A program made the translations under genes and the position numbers. A DNA stretch of 64,000 nucleotides from assembly GCA_021234155.1 (NCBI GenBank), contig JAJEKV010000003.1:7194413-7258412 (forward strand). Reading direction: 5' to 3'. Shown here piece after piece: positions 46,035 to 55,938 of the stretch; positions within the stretch are counted from its first letter, which is position 1, and the number at the start of each line of letters is the position of its first letter. This DNA comes from Isoetes taiwanensis (lineage: Eukaryota > Streptophyta > Lycopodiopsida > Isoetales > Isoetaceae). Below the pieces are notes generated by a model, which saw only the letters and a list, made by a program, of their open reading frames with translations, was not told the origin of the DNA and did not search any database.

Positions 46035-46400
46035 CTGAAAAATGTTCTGGTAGCCACGGTGCGAAATCGGGCAGTCCAAAAACTGCCGACATGCTGTTTT
46101 CGCACCGTAGCCACGGTGCGAAATAGGGCAGTCCAAAAACTGCAGACAGTTTTACGACCGTAGAAGCCACGGTCGAAATCGCCGACCCAAAATCGCCGAC
46201 ATCCTTTTCGCGACCGTAGTAGCCACGGTGCGAAATAGGGCAGTCCAAAAATGCCAGACGAATTTTTTGCACCGTAGCCACTGGGCGAAAATAGGGTAGT
46301 CCAAAATTGCCGACCACTTTTTTTTACGATCAGAGCCACGGTCGCGCACTAAAAATCCAAGCCGACATCCTGCTTTCGCATTGAGCCACCATTAAAGAAT
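46035..46400. repeat. Palindrome array, spacer type AATAGGGCAGTCCAAAAA
   Basis: Five to six units with GTAGCCACGGTGCGAAA joined by AATAGGGCAGTCCAAAAACTG and GCCGACA. The overlapping minus-strand frames (FWTALFRTVAT repeats) are produced by the repeat and are not taken as a gene. Confidence 0.8.
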
Positions 46401-48189
46401 ACCTAACATATACATCTAACAAGGATTTATTGCTCACATTGAAGTCTAACAATTAATGAATATCATAAATGAACATTCATACAAAAACAATTTCACATAT
46501 GAAAACAATTGATACATTATAGAAAAAGACAATTTATAGAAAAGACATTATATTCATACATAAGTTTTTAAGTACATTTCCTTTTCTTGGCATCGTGGCC
46601 TCAGAAAATACCCGAATCAAAATCTTCTAAGTCCTCTTCTTTTTACTCCAGCCCCAATTGCATCTAACAGATACAATATGTCGTGGTCCTTCAGGCAATG
46701 TGACAAGCGCTAGTTGTTTCCTTGTCCGCTCCACCCAAGCCTAGAGCTGCTTTATTTGCAAGGACAGAGTACATTTTGAAGCCCCAAGACATACATTGCG
46801 ATAGCCCTATCTCCATGCTACCACTGATCATAGTTTGAGGCTAGGGGCACGTGGTTGCCGCCTAATGACAGAGCCTTAAGCTTGAGGACCTCCCCAGACT
46901 CTGTGATGGACTATATTTATTGTGAAACACAATAATTTCCCCTTGTGAAGGTAGCCCATATAATGTGCACATCAAGGCCCCTACCTAGGGTGACTCTCCG
47001 ATGCCTTGCAATGTAAGTCATCAATAAATAACTCCCCATAAAAGAAACATCGATTCAAGAAGAAATAGAAAATGAAACCGGATAAATACCTCTCTTTTTG
47101 TCCCGCTCGACAACAAATGGGTTTGTTATTTTGAAAGCTTTAACTTCGACGACTCACGTTCTATGAATTCGAAGCGGTGTTTGAAGAGCTAGCAGCTTCA
47201 AATTTGACATCTTTCACCGCTTCATACCACCTTCACTTTGCTGCATGACAATTTCAAATGCATCCTCCGAGGTATTGAGGATCCATCATAAGTCACGACC
47301 TCCATCATTTGTCCGGGGACATCGGGCCTCAAAGTCTATAAGTCCTCCCAGGCCTACAACATGGGCATATATCTTGCCCAATATCTCGCTCTTCTCTCAA
47401 CCCCGCCACTTCGATATGTCCGGCAAAGAACAAGTATGGTTTCCCACCTACATGGATGGGATATGCTTCCGATAGCCCCCAAGTAGATAACTTTTTCTGA
47501 GACCTCCTGCTCCACAACCTCGATCTCCTCATTTTCCAAGACGAGCTTCTCTTCCTCGTGATCTATCGGCTCCTCTATCGGTGAGGCGGGGCGCTCGCTT
47601 TCGCTTCATAACTGTGCACTTGAAGAAGAACTGCATCTTTGCTTGGCTTAGTGTAAATCATGTATGTGCCGAACATGATATCTAGGCCTAAAAACTTTCC
47701 TTCCCTCTTGCACCGCGACATTACCTCGGTAGTTTCTTCAAGAACCTTCTTATTCGGTCATGATCGGGTTTGAAACATCTTAAGAAAAGCTTGATGCTTA
47801 GTGAAGGCAAACCCGCCACGGGACATGGTTTCACGTCAGACCAGCTCCACCATGAAGCTATGAAGGATGCCGCCAGATGCATCAAGAAACCCGTTACACT
47901 CGCCATAATGTCTACGCCAGGCAAAATTATTATACACGCGGGTTGCATCCACCGGCTCCTCTAGCTCCTCCTCGAACTCTTCGTGATGTTTCGACGAAAA
48001 TCCCGCTCTTTCTCCACTATTTTGTCATACCATGTGCTAAAACAGCCCCATGCCTTATCCTGACCCGCTATTTGCCATTCTCGTGGAGCAAATACGATTT
48101 ATGACACTTAGAATGTGAGCCTTTGTAGCGGCTTGATTTGCAATAGAGACTAAGAACGTGGCAACGATGCGAAAATAACACTTCCTTAA
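46401..48189. other. Decayed unknown frames
   Basis: Short frames on both strands (for example plus 47,770-47,964, GHGFTSDQLHHEAMKDAARC) without recognisable domains. A gene remnant is possible. Confidence 0.25.
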
Positions 48190-48530
48190 TTTATGCTATG
48201 CACAAATTCGCACCGTGGCTACGGTGCGAAAACAAGACTTCGATAAGTTATTCTATTCACAATTTCGCACCGTGGCTACGGTGCGAAAATACCCATTCCA
48301 TTTTTTATTCTGTGCACATTTTCGCATCGATCGGGCTACGGTGCGAAAACAAAGACTTCAATATCTTATTGTATGTATAACTTCGCACCGTGGCTACGGT
48401 GCGAATATACCCCTTTCTTTTTTTATGCTATGCACATTTTCGCACCGTGGCTACGGTGCAAAAATGGCCCTTCCATATTTTATGAGAGCCACAATTTCGC
48501 ACCGTAAGTACGGTGTGAAAACACATCCAC
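48190..48530. repeat. Best-preserved palindrome array, about 60-bp period
   Basis: Six units at about 48,207, 48,266, 48,319, 48,382, 48,437 and 48,493. The core is 11-bp arms TTTCGCACCGT and ACGGTGCGAAA around GGCT. Spacers of 30-35 bp are similar in composition (CCATT..TTTTAT.CTATGCACA) but not identical. Plus-strand frames over it are artefacts of the repeat. Confidence 0.88.
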
Positions 48531-48650
48531 AATCAGAGTTGTACATAACATGGCTACTTTAAGTCTTATATCCCAATGAAAGCAAATGTTTGCAATTAAT
48601 ATACAATAGATCTACAAAGCAACAATCACTTATATTTATATTAGATAGAT

Positions 48651-49860
48651 TCATATACGATATGACTTTGGGGGCATGCATGACCCCAATTTATAGCATT
48701 CTTCTCTCAAGCTTTCCCACCTTCCTCGCCATCTATCATGAAATGGAAGAAGTTTAAGTCCGCTCAAACTCCAATTGGCGCCAACATCGAATAGAGACCA
48801 CTCGCTTCCGCCTCGACTTTTGAACAGCCGATTATCCTTATGAATGTTCAAGTCTATGACAACGGAATGAGTGCCATCATTGTCATCTTGTTCGACAGAA
48901 TCCGTGACGCATTTTCTTCCTTCACGGACATTTCGCCATCTCCTATACTTAAAAGTGACATACGAGTTTGCTTCCTAATGCAATATCTCGAACCGAACCG
49001 TGTCTCGACTTATCCCGCATTCAAGACATTCACTCCATCGTGAAGTCGAAAGCACTCCAACCTTCAAGAAATACACTATCTAAAAACAATCCACCGACCG
49101 TTGAACTCAAACATCTTCAAGGTCTTTACATACATTGTGGGCGCTCTTGAATATGGCAATGAACGGATCAATTCCTAAATTTATCTTCACATGCCCGCAG
49201 ACTCCTCCCTTCTCCTTCAATGCCGTGAACATTTCCTCGCGACAACTTACTCCGTGCTAATAAGATAGAAGTGGCATCCGAGGCCTCGCAAAAGATAAAT
49301 CGGACAGTCGGGCAATGGAAGCTCGGTTAGCTTGGATCTTCGTGGAGAGTATTCATACCTCCGTAACCATATACCCCTTTCTCCGAAATGACCGGTGTGC
49401 TACCTTCAACAACAAGCAGCCCATATCTTGGTGAAAGCAATGGAAAACATCGCTTATCGAAAGTGTGAAGAGACAAGTTCTCCACATCGATATACACAAA
49501 CCTCGAGAGAATGGGAAGGAACCGATAAGTAATCAACTAATTTGAATATGGATTGCATAGAATTACATACTCACAATTTGCTTCTAACCGTGGGAAAGTT
49601 CGCCGCTTGCTTATTTTTTTCTTTTGCCATATCTTTGGAGTGTATACATGCCTTACTTGTACAAATATCTCTTTGCCTGATCGAACCGACCACCAAAGCC
49701 TTCCAATGTGCGTAAACATCATTTCTCCCCGCATCTTTTGACTCGCCATTCACCTCGCATTGCGGGTTGGAGTGTAACAAAGCTCCCTACCGACACCACG
49801 GCTTTCAAACTCATTTCCGACCGTGATAGAGCTTATAGCCATCTAGTCACGTAATTCAAA
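48651..49860 (-). other. Decayed minus-strand coding remnant, unknown
   Basis: Minus-strand frames include GGSEWSLFDVGANWSL (48.8 kb), RFVYIDVENLSLHTFDKRCF (49.5 kb) and MMFTHIGRLWWSVRSGKEIF (49.7 kb). They are too well composed to be random but match nothing I know. They may be pieces of one cargo or element gene read toward the element centre. Confidence 0.3.
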
Positions 49861-50263
49861 TCAGAATGTGGAGCGGAATCGAAATACTAGGAAAGGCTAC
49901 GCGATTTTACCTTGATCGAAGTTTTTCTGTGGTCGAAACTCCCTTTAGCGCAGGTCGAAGCAGTTCCCGAGTGAACCCAAGCTCCCTTGGCGCGGGCAAT
50001 CGATCTTCGCGCAAACTCTGTTGTGGAAAACACCTGAGCGGGAATTGAGGGCGGGAGCTAACGGTTATAATTGCCACGTGTGTAATCTGACACCCGAAGC
50101 TAGAGGCACGGACATTACCGAAGCTACGTGCAGTTGACACCTGGAAACGCGAAACCAAGGCTCGGTGAAAAAGTTCTGTACAAGCTCGGCTCCCCATTGG
50201 CCGCGAGCTTTTTGACGTGGCATCGAGTAAGGGCCCTTATTTGATCTCAAAAAAACTCTAATG

Positions 50264-51450
50264 ATATATGGCTTTCTCAAATTTCAGATATGATGCCAAG
50301 TGGAAATTAATCAAAAAAGAATCAAACCCTTCAACGCTAAGCCTTTTACCTATATTATAGCTGTCCACAAGCATAGATATACCTGTCCGGTCAAATACCC
50401 ATTTCAACACTTCATTATTCTCCTTTTGAACCTTCTTCTTTTTTCTTTTTTCTTTTTTTGAGAGTAAGAGTAGATTTTTCCATTAATCAAGAAAAACAAT
50501 ACATAGATCTGCTAAGACCAGCAGAATTCATTGAAGCAAAGGTCTTTAACTATAACCGCCCTTAAAGGGAGGTGGAGAGTCAACAGTACTATCAATCACG
50601 TCAAGTCTGAGGACTATCAATTTGACCCTTCAAAGAAAATTCTGCTTATAGGTATCAGTCTTCAAGTGAGAGAAGAGCAACCACGACCCGAACCAAAATT
50701 GGACTTTGTCAGCACCTATAAAAAGCAACCAAAATCCAAGCCATATTAGGAGATAAGATTGAGCAATTGATGGCCAGGCAGGTGGGAAAATGAACCAAGG
50801 AGTATTGATGTAGGTTAGGCAAGTAGTCAGTTTAAGAGGATGGGGAGTCAAGCTTGGAATTAAAGTAAGAGTAGAAAGTAGTAGCAGATCCAAAGGAGTA
50901 GGAGTCAACCTTAGGGGCTGGAGATCTCTGCTGCAACAGAGCTTCCACACAAAAAACTATTTAGCAAAATCGATTCTTTCACCGTTTTTCTCATTCCACT
51001 TCCAAGGAACTTGGTTTTCGTCTTCAAGTCCAATTAAAATTACAAGCAAGAAAACACAAGGAAATTGATAACAAAAATAGAACTTCAACCCCTTCCATAG
51101 AAATTCAACGACAAAAATAACATTTGCCAAATCTTGAGCCGGCAAAGGAGAACAGATTTGACCATTCGACTTGTAAACAGACCATAAAAGTTTTCGACAT
51201 TCTATAAATGAACAACTACCATTCGTATTCAGAACTCTGTCATGTCCGTGTTGGGACTCAATTCTCGAATTTTAGCCTCTCGATTAAAAATTGAAGTTCT
51301 ATAAGAAGGCAACAAATCTCCAACTACAAAACTAAGATTCCACATCATGAAAGTACGGTTTGCAATACGATACAAACCACAAGGCTTAACCCATATCTTA
51401 CTAATACACTTAAAACATAAAGAACAAATTAGGAAAACTTTATAGATTGC
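50264..51450 (-). mobile_element. Second insertion between integrase and chromodomain
   Basis: Gypsy protein stops after about 37,300 and resumes near 51,470. Since 37,346-50,263 is the TIR element, the flanks 37,301-37,345 and 50,264-51,450 must be a further insertion or lost coding sequence. A pyrimidine run followed by GAGAGTAAGAGTAGATTTTTCC near 50,440-50,485 looks like the poly(A) end of a minus-strand retroposon. No coding motif found. Confidence 0.35.
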
Positions 51451-51464
51451 ATTAGGAGATCAAG

Positions 51465-51905
51465 ATGAAGCAAGCTAAGCTTCGCATAGGGAATTGCAAG
51501 AAGCTTGCCCCTAGGTGGGCCGGGCCCTTTAAGATTTTGGAGAAAGTAGGCTCTCAAGCCTACAAGTTGGATCTCCCAGCGCACCTCAAAGTCCACAAGG
51601 TCTTCCATGTGAGTTTATTGAAAAGGTACAATCCTAACCCTGATGAGGTTTTGGATACTCCAACTTTGTTGGAAATGACAGAAGAGCAAGTTGAAATTGT
51701 GCCTGAATTACTTCTTGATAAGTCATTCAAGAAGACTAGGAGGTCTCAGTTCCTCCAGTATTTGGTCAAGTGGAAACACTTGCCCGTGGAAGACGCGACA
51801 TGGGTATTGAAGCAGGATTTGGAGAAGCAATACCCAGAGTTCATGAAGGAGTTTGATGGGCGAGTCGTCTCCGACTTGGTCGACGCCGACTTGCCAGGAG
51901 GTTAG
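51465..51905 (+). pseudogene. Integrase C-terminus with chromodomain
   Basis: The frame reads RIGNCKKLAPRWAGPFKILE and YKLDLPAHLKVHKVFHVSLL, the typical GPY/F-type end of gypsy integrase, then EIVPELLLDKSF, QFLQYLVKWKHLPVEDATWV and DLEKQYPEF. The YLVKWK.....ATWE-type core is a chromodomain, used by chromoviruses to direct integration to modified histones. The aromatic positions Y, W and W are present. The ATG at 51,465 is not a real start. This is the C-terminal part of the interrupted pol gene. Confidence 0.9.
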
Positions 51906-51959
51906 CTTAGTATGTTTCTTAGTTAGCCTTAGCTCTGGCATATGTATTCTAGTTAGTAG

Positions 51960-52420
51960 AGTGCATGTGCCAGAATCTTGGAGCATGTAGGCGATGATGG
52001 GATACGCCTTTAAGGCATTCTCTAGGCCAACACGCACCAAGAGATGCACATGACCAGTAGAGTCATGCGAGAGAGGAAGTGAGGCATGGTGGACGATGAT
52101 GGGACATCTGTCGAATGCTCTCTATGCCACGATGCGGGGCTCGCGCACCTGACCATAGGGGGGTCATGGTGAAGGTTAAGTGATCATGTGCGATGATGGG
52201 ATCGTGAGACGTTCCCTAGCTTGAAACCCTCGGGGCATGATGCACTGGGGAGTACTCAATAACGGGTAATCGAGTACAAGGTAGCACTTGATCATGGGCG
52301 ATGATAGGAGCATCTTAAATGTTCCTTAAGCTCAAATCCTTAGGGGCCATGATCGGGTGCAAGGTAGTAGGGTAACCTTGAGCTAGTAGTTCGGCTCAAG
52401 GAGGTAGGTAAGGGGGGTGG
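51960..52420 (+). repeat. Degenerate tandem repeat after pol
   Basis: Four to five units of about 100 bp each contain GCGATGATGGGA, then a variable stretch with CATTCTC/GTTCCCT, then a GCATGATGC-like phrase. It lies in the 3' untranslated part of the retrotransposon. Confidence 0.6.
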
Positions 52421-52675
52421 TCCCCTAAAACCACAATTATTAACTTAACTAACGTAATGTGCTACTCGTGCAGGGCGAGCATAGGGGAGCATCGACGGGA
52501 GCGCATTACGTGGAGGCAGGGAGGCATAATTTAGACTTAAAATTATGAACCCTAATGTTATGTGATAATGTTTTGACTTACTATAGCATTACTGTTGTTA
52601 AGGCTATATAATTTTGTATAGGTATAAATATAGCCTATACTTTAATTGAATAATATGTAGCATAATAACAGGGGG

Positions 52676-52870
52676 TTTTCTTTGTGTTTTTGTACGCTTT
52701 TCACAAAGGTTTTCCTAAGATTTCATGGCGTATTCGAATGGATGTACTAATGCGTACATCTAGAGTGCACCATTTCTTAGTCGTTGATTTAGTTTTTTTT
52801 TTCAATGGTCCAACATCCAAGGGCTCACAACAGAAGCCCTCTTTTTATTTTAGGGGCTGAGCATGCAAGC
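52676..52870 (+). repeat. Repeat shared with 21,760-21,982
   Basis: Contains GTACATCTAGAGTGCACCA and AAGGGCTCACAACAGAAGCCCTC in the same order as upstream of the 5' LTR. Confidence 0.5.
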
Positions 52871-53179
52871 CTCGTGGATAGCATTCTAGGGCACGAAACA
52901 GAGCTTGCAAATCTGCAACAACAGGGATTAGCAAGAGATGTTCATTGTTTTTTTAGGGTTTCAAGTGGACTTTAATATGGTCTGATCCTTCTCTTAAAAA
53001 AACTTGCTTGGCCGAATTCTAGATCAGAGCTCGGCAAAGATTGCAGCTACGGTGGGCCTGTCCAGAGCTCTAGTTTCGTGCTTTTTCCTGACCCTTGTTT
53101 ATTTTTTAGACTAAAAAAAAGGCAGGAAGCAACATTTTAGGGCTGGAGCATTTTAGGGTTCGATTGGAGGACGTCAGAT

Positions 53180-53880
53180 AGTGGAACGGTGAGCCAGATT
53201 TGCTGTTTCTGCTACTTCTATCGGATTTGTTGTTCTTTGAGGATCTGCTACAACAAGTTGAGACCTTGTAACGTTTTTTGGGCCATGGGATAGACTCATG
53301 GAAGCATAGATTCCAGAAGATTGGGTGATTCCGGCATGAGTTGAATAGGCTCGTTGCTTGGGCAGAGCCAAATACAGGATTTCAAGCAATCCATCTCTCA
53401 CAGGCGTGGCCACAATCAGATTTGTCCATGCAAAAATTTGGGCCCAAATCCTAGGCATTATGTTGTTTTGGCGTCTGCAGATTCTTGGCAAAGGGAAGAA
53501 GGGAGATGGGTTCGTGAAGAACAGAGGTGGTTGCGCGAGGAGCACAGATGGCAGCGAGAAGAGGCTAGATGGAATGCTGAAAGGATGTCTTGGTAACTGC
53601 AAAAAGGTGTCTTGACCGCAGCGATTAAAGCAGTTAAGCAAGAGGTTAAAAGTTTGAAAACCCAATCAGCAGACGACACAGCTCAAAATTATTCATCTCT
53701 TCGAGAATTAGTTGTGAACCTAAGGCAGTTTTTGCAGAATTTAAGTGAGGGAGCTGTTTCAGACTCAGATAGTGATGATGTTACCTTCACATTGCAGAAT
53801 GTTGATAAAGCTCCAGCTCAAATTTCTAGTAATGTAAAAGAAGGTAATGTGCTTTGTTGAATTCGCAAACTCATATGATG
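53180..53880 (+). pseudogene. pTAC5-like WxREE coiled-coil gene fragment
   Basis: A plus-strand frame (about 53,470-53,596) reads DSWQREEGRWVREEQRWL then REEHRWQREEARWNAER, a seven-residue repeat W.REE.RW. This repeat is characteristic of plant pTAC5, a plastid-nucleoid protein with a zinc-finger C-terminus. The following frame (53,612-53,860), TAAIKAVKQEVKSLKTQ and LRELVVNLRQFLQNL, fits the coiled-coil continuation after a one-base shift. No transit peptide or zinc finger is seen. It is a captured fragment between pol and the 3' LTR. Confidence 0.6.
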
Positions 53881-54454
53881 CAAATCGATACGTGACCATT
53901 ATTTTTGCTTTGTGTAGTTTGCAAGGACTTCTAGTTTGCGGCCCTTGGGGCAATGCGGGGAATTGAGACTAGAATTAGAAGTGTTTCTTGAGATTATGCT
54001 ACCAATTCTATATGTTCACCTCAATGGAAGTGAGAATCTCCAGTTGTGCATTGACTTTTTTATTCCTTATGCAAAACTAGTGGATTGTATTTCTAGAATC
54101 GTGGAATGTACGAGACATTGCATTTGCTCCTCTATACAATATTTAGATCACTGAATAAGCTAGGTTGTGAAGAGATGCAAGTATAATATGCTATTAATGT
54201 ATAAAGGGGCAAAGACCATGCATTACTCTAGGGGCTAGTTAGGTCTTTTTCTGCTTCTAATATCTAACATACAAACTTAAATTATAATCTCATTTATTTT
54301 CCTTATCACTTGCCATTGTTTATTTCCTAGTGGGTTTTTTTTCGTACGTTTCAATAAAATGATTACAAAATGTCTATACTACTATCACACATGTTTTTTA
54401 CTTTACAGCCAGAATGCAGCCGCTCTTGCTCATAATGTAGCCATACCTGTCTTG

Positions 54455-54570
54455 CATAATGTATTGCAGAATGTTTGATGCAGCATTATCCTTTGGGATG
54501 TTTGATGTCTTGCAGAATGTATTGCAGAATGTTTGATGCAGCATTATCCTTTGGGATGTTTGATGTCTGC
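54455..54570 (+). repeat. 62-bp tandem duplication
   Basis: GTATTGCAGAATGTTTGATG with the following GCAGCATTATCCTTTGGG segment occurs twice in a row without visible change. Confidence 0.8.
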
Positions 54571-54741
54571 TTCATGCACTTATGCTAGACATACAGTTGT
54601 CCAGTTGTACTTTTGCAGAAAATTAACTCATCCAAGTGTGAAGTCACGTTGTTTGTTCTTAGCCCCGAAGGGGCAAAAAAATTTTTAACCTATAACAAAA
54701 ACCATTACATTAAATTAAATTAAACCATTACATTAAACCAT

Positions 54742-55096
54742 TACATTACCTTTAAATTAAATCCCCCTTCAAACCCTCTTTGGTTTGGGTGCATATTCAC
54801 ACGGGGGGTGACGTAGGGCAGCGAGAGCCCCTATAAATATTTTTTGCACGTACAAAATCAACACCATATAGTATATTACCTCAAATCTTATAGTATTTTG
54901 CAAATCTTGTTATACAGTATAGCAAATTCCATACTTCCATACCCCACAAACGAGGAACTTTGTGTACGGTGTAGATTAAGGAATAAGGGGTGAATATGCC
55001 TATCCAACAGCTCTCGTTGCCCGGAGGGACCCCCCGTGTGAATATGCACCCAAACCAAAGGGGGTTTGAAGGGGGATTTAATTTAAAGGTAATGTA
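54742..55096. mobile_element. MITE with long terminal inverted repeats
   Basis: TACATTACCTTTAAATTAAA (54,742 on) is matched in inverse by the end at 55,096, and the inverted similarity continues for about 80 bp (CCCCCTTCAAACCC, GGTTTGGGTGCATATTCACA). The 355-bp element has no coding potential. It sits 38 bp before the polypurine tract. Confidence 0.8.
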
Positions 55097-55134
55097 TCTT
55101 GTTTTGCAGGAGCGTGTAGTGTAGTTACCTTAGC

Positions 55135-55146
55135 GGAGAGAGAGAA
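55135..55146 (+). promoter_or_regulatory. Polypurine tract
   Basis: GGAGAGAGAGAA lies directly before the TGTAACG start of the 3' LTR, the expected place for the second-strand primer. Confidence 0.7.
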
Positions 55147-55615
55147 TGTAACGTTCCAGGGGAATATACGCCATAAATACGTATATTCCTGGACCCGTCA
55201 CTATACAAGTCTACCCTTGTAGCCTTGTATACCTTAGGACGTGGCAAGGGGTGCACATCTAAGTTAAATGCTTAACTTAGATAACCTTAGGATAAGGCCC
55301 ATTTCCACATGGCCTTATCCTATTGGGCAAACCGCCACACGGCCCCACACCATTGGTGCCACGTGGCATCCCATGTGGACCTTAACTTATATTAGCCAAA
55401 CCCTAACCCTAGACCTCTTTTCCTGACCCTAGCACCCTGAGACTCATTTACGCACTCGAAACTCCGTTTCGAGCACCGTTTGCTGTGGCATAGCCTAGTG
55501 CAGCAGCCCCCGGAGTGTGGATTCGATCTTGGAGCAAGTGCAGCTTCGACCAATTCGAAGACCATGGAGACGCCAGGATTGGGAGGGAGTGCTTTTGGAG
55601 CAGGTATGTAGAGTA
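55147..55615 (+). repeat. 3' LTR, truncated
   Basis: It matches 21,983-22,451 over 469 bp without gaps and with 13 substitutions by eye. The match ends abruptly at GTATGTAGAGTA, so about 1.17 kb of the LTR is missing here. Either the ParB-like unit inserted at this point and the rest lies beyond the window, or a deletion removed it. Confidence 0.85.
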
Positions 55616-55938
55616 AAGCACAATTTCATTAAAATGAGAAATTTCGTGATTCCAATTAGGAACGAAAATCCTTTTTAGTCCATTTTATGCCAATTTTTTG
55701 AGCAATTATGGCGCCATTTAGAAAAAATATGCCTCTAAAACGTCATTTATTGGCGCCATTAAAAATACTAATAGTGCATATAAAGAAGCTAAAGAAACAC
55801 AACATCACAAAATTAGTTAAAAATTCCAAATTCATAGATTTGTATATCAAAAAATTTGCCACAACAGGCAAGGACTCGAAAGAGAGAGTCTGTTTACAAA
55901 AGTATTATTGTACAATTTAAATTACAATCACACAAAAT
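55616..55938. other. Left edge of the ParB-like unit
   Basis: AT-rich 3' flank of the minus-strand gene. It starts AAGCACAATTTC at the LTR break. No terminal repeat is recognisable in the window. Confidence 0.4.

Larger units (their letters stand above)
37346..50263. mobile_element. 12.9-kb TIR element with palindrome arrays
   Basis: The left end ATTAGAGTTTTTTTGAG (to 37,377) is repeated in inverse orientation at 50,232-50,263 with one mismatch over about 32 bp. The interior has decayed transposase-like frames (38.1-40.3 kb), five arrays of one palindrome, a purine-rich repeat and unknown frames. A clear target duplication is not visible: flanks are ATATTA and ATATATGG, so TSD type and superfamily are open. 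The ends are not CACTA-like. It interrupts integrase sequence together with the adjacent insertion at 50,264-51,450. Confidence 0.7.
21983..55615 (+). mobile_element. Ty3/gypsy chromovirus with nested insertions
   Basis: One retrotransposon can be followed across 33.6 kb: 5' LTR, PBS, extra ORFs, gag with zinc knuckle, protease, reverse transcriptase, RNase H, integrase, chromodomain, polypurine tract and partial 3' LTR. The order PR-RT-RH-IN-chromodomain defines a chromovirus. Two Helitrons, a 12.9 kb TIR element and at least one smaller insertion account for more than half of the length. The LTR parts present at both ends (469 bp each) have equal length and 13 differences by eye. It carries stops throughout and cannot be autonomous. 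Confidence 0.85.

Noticed and set aside
46030-46350. Minus-strand frames with repeated FWTALFRTVAT
   Set aside because: Produced by translation of the tandem palindrome array, seen in several frames.
48190-48530. CRISPR-like array (palindromic repeats with differing spacers)
   Set aside because: The spacers are similar to each other, vary in length, and lie in a plant transposon with no cas genes. This is an iteron-like array.
37346-50263. CACTA (En/Spm) element because of repeated subterminal motifs
   Set aside because: Ends are not CACTA/TAGTG, the arrays are internal as well as near the ends, and no TnpD-type motif was seen.
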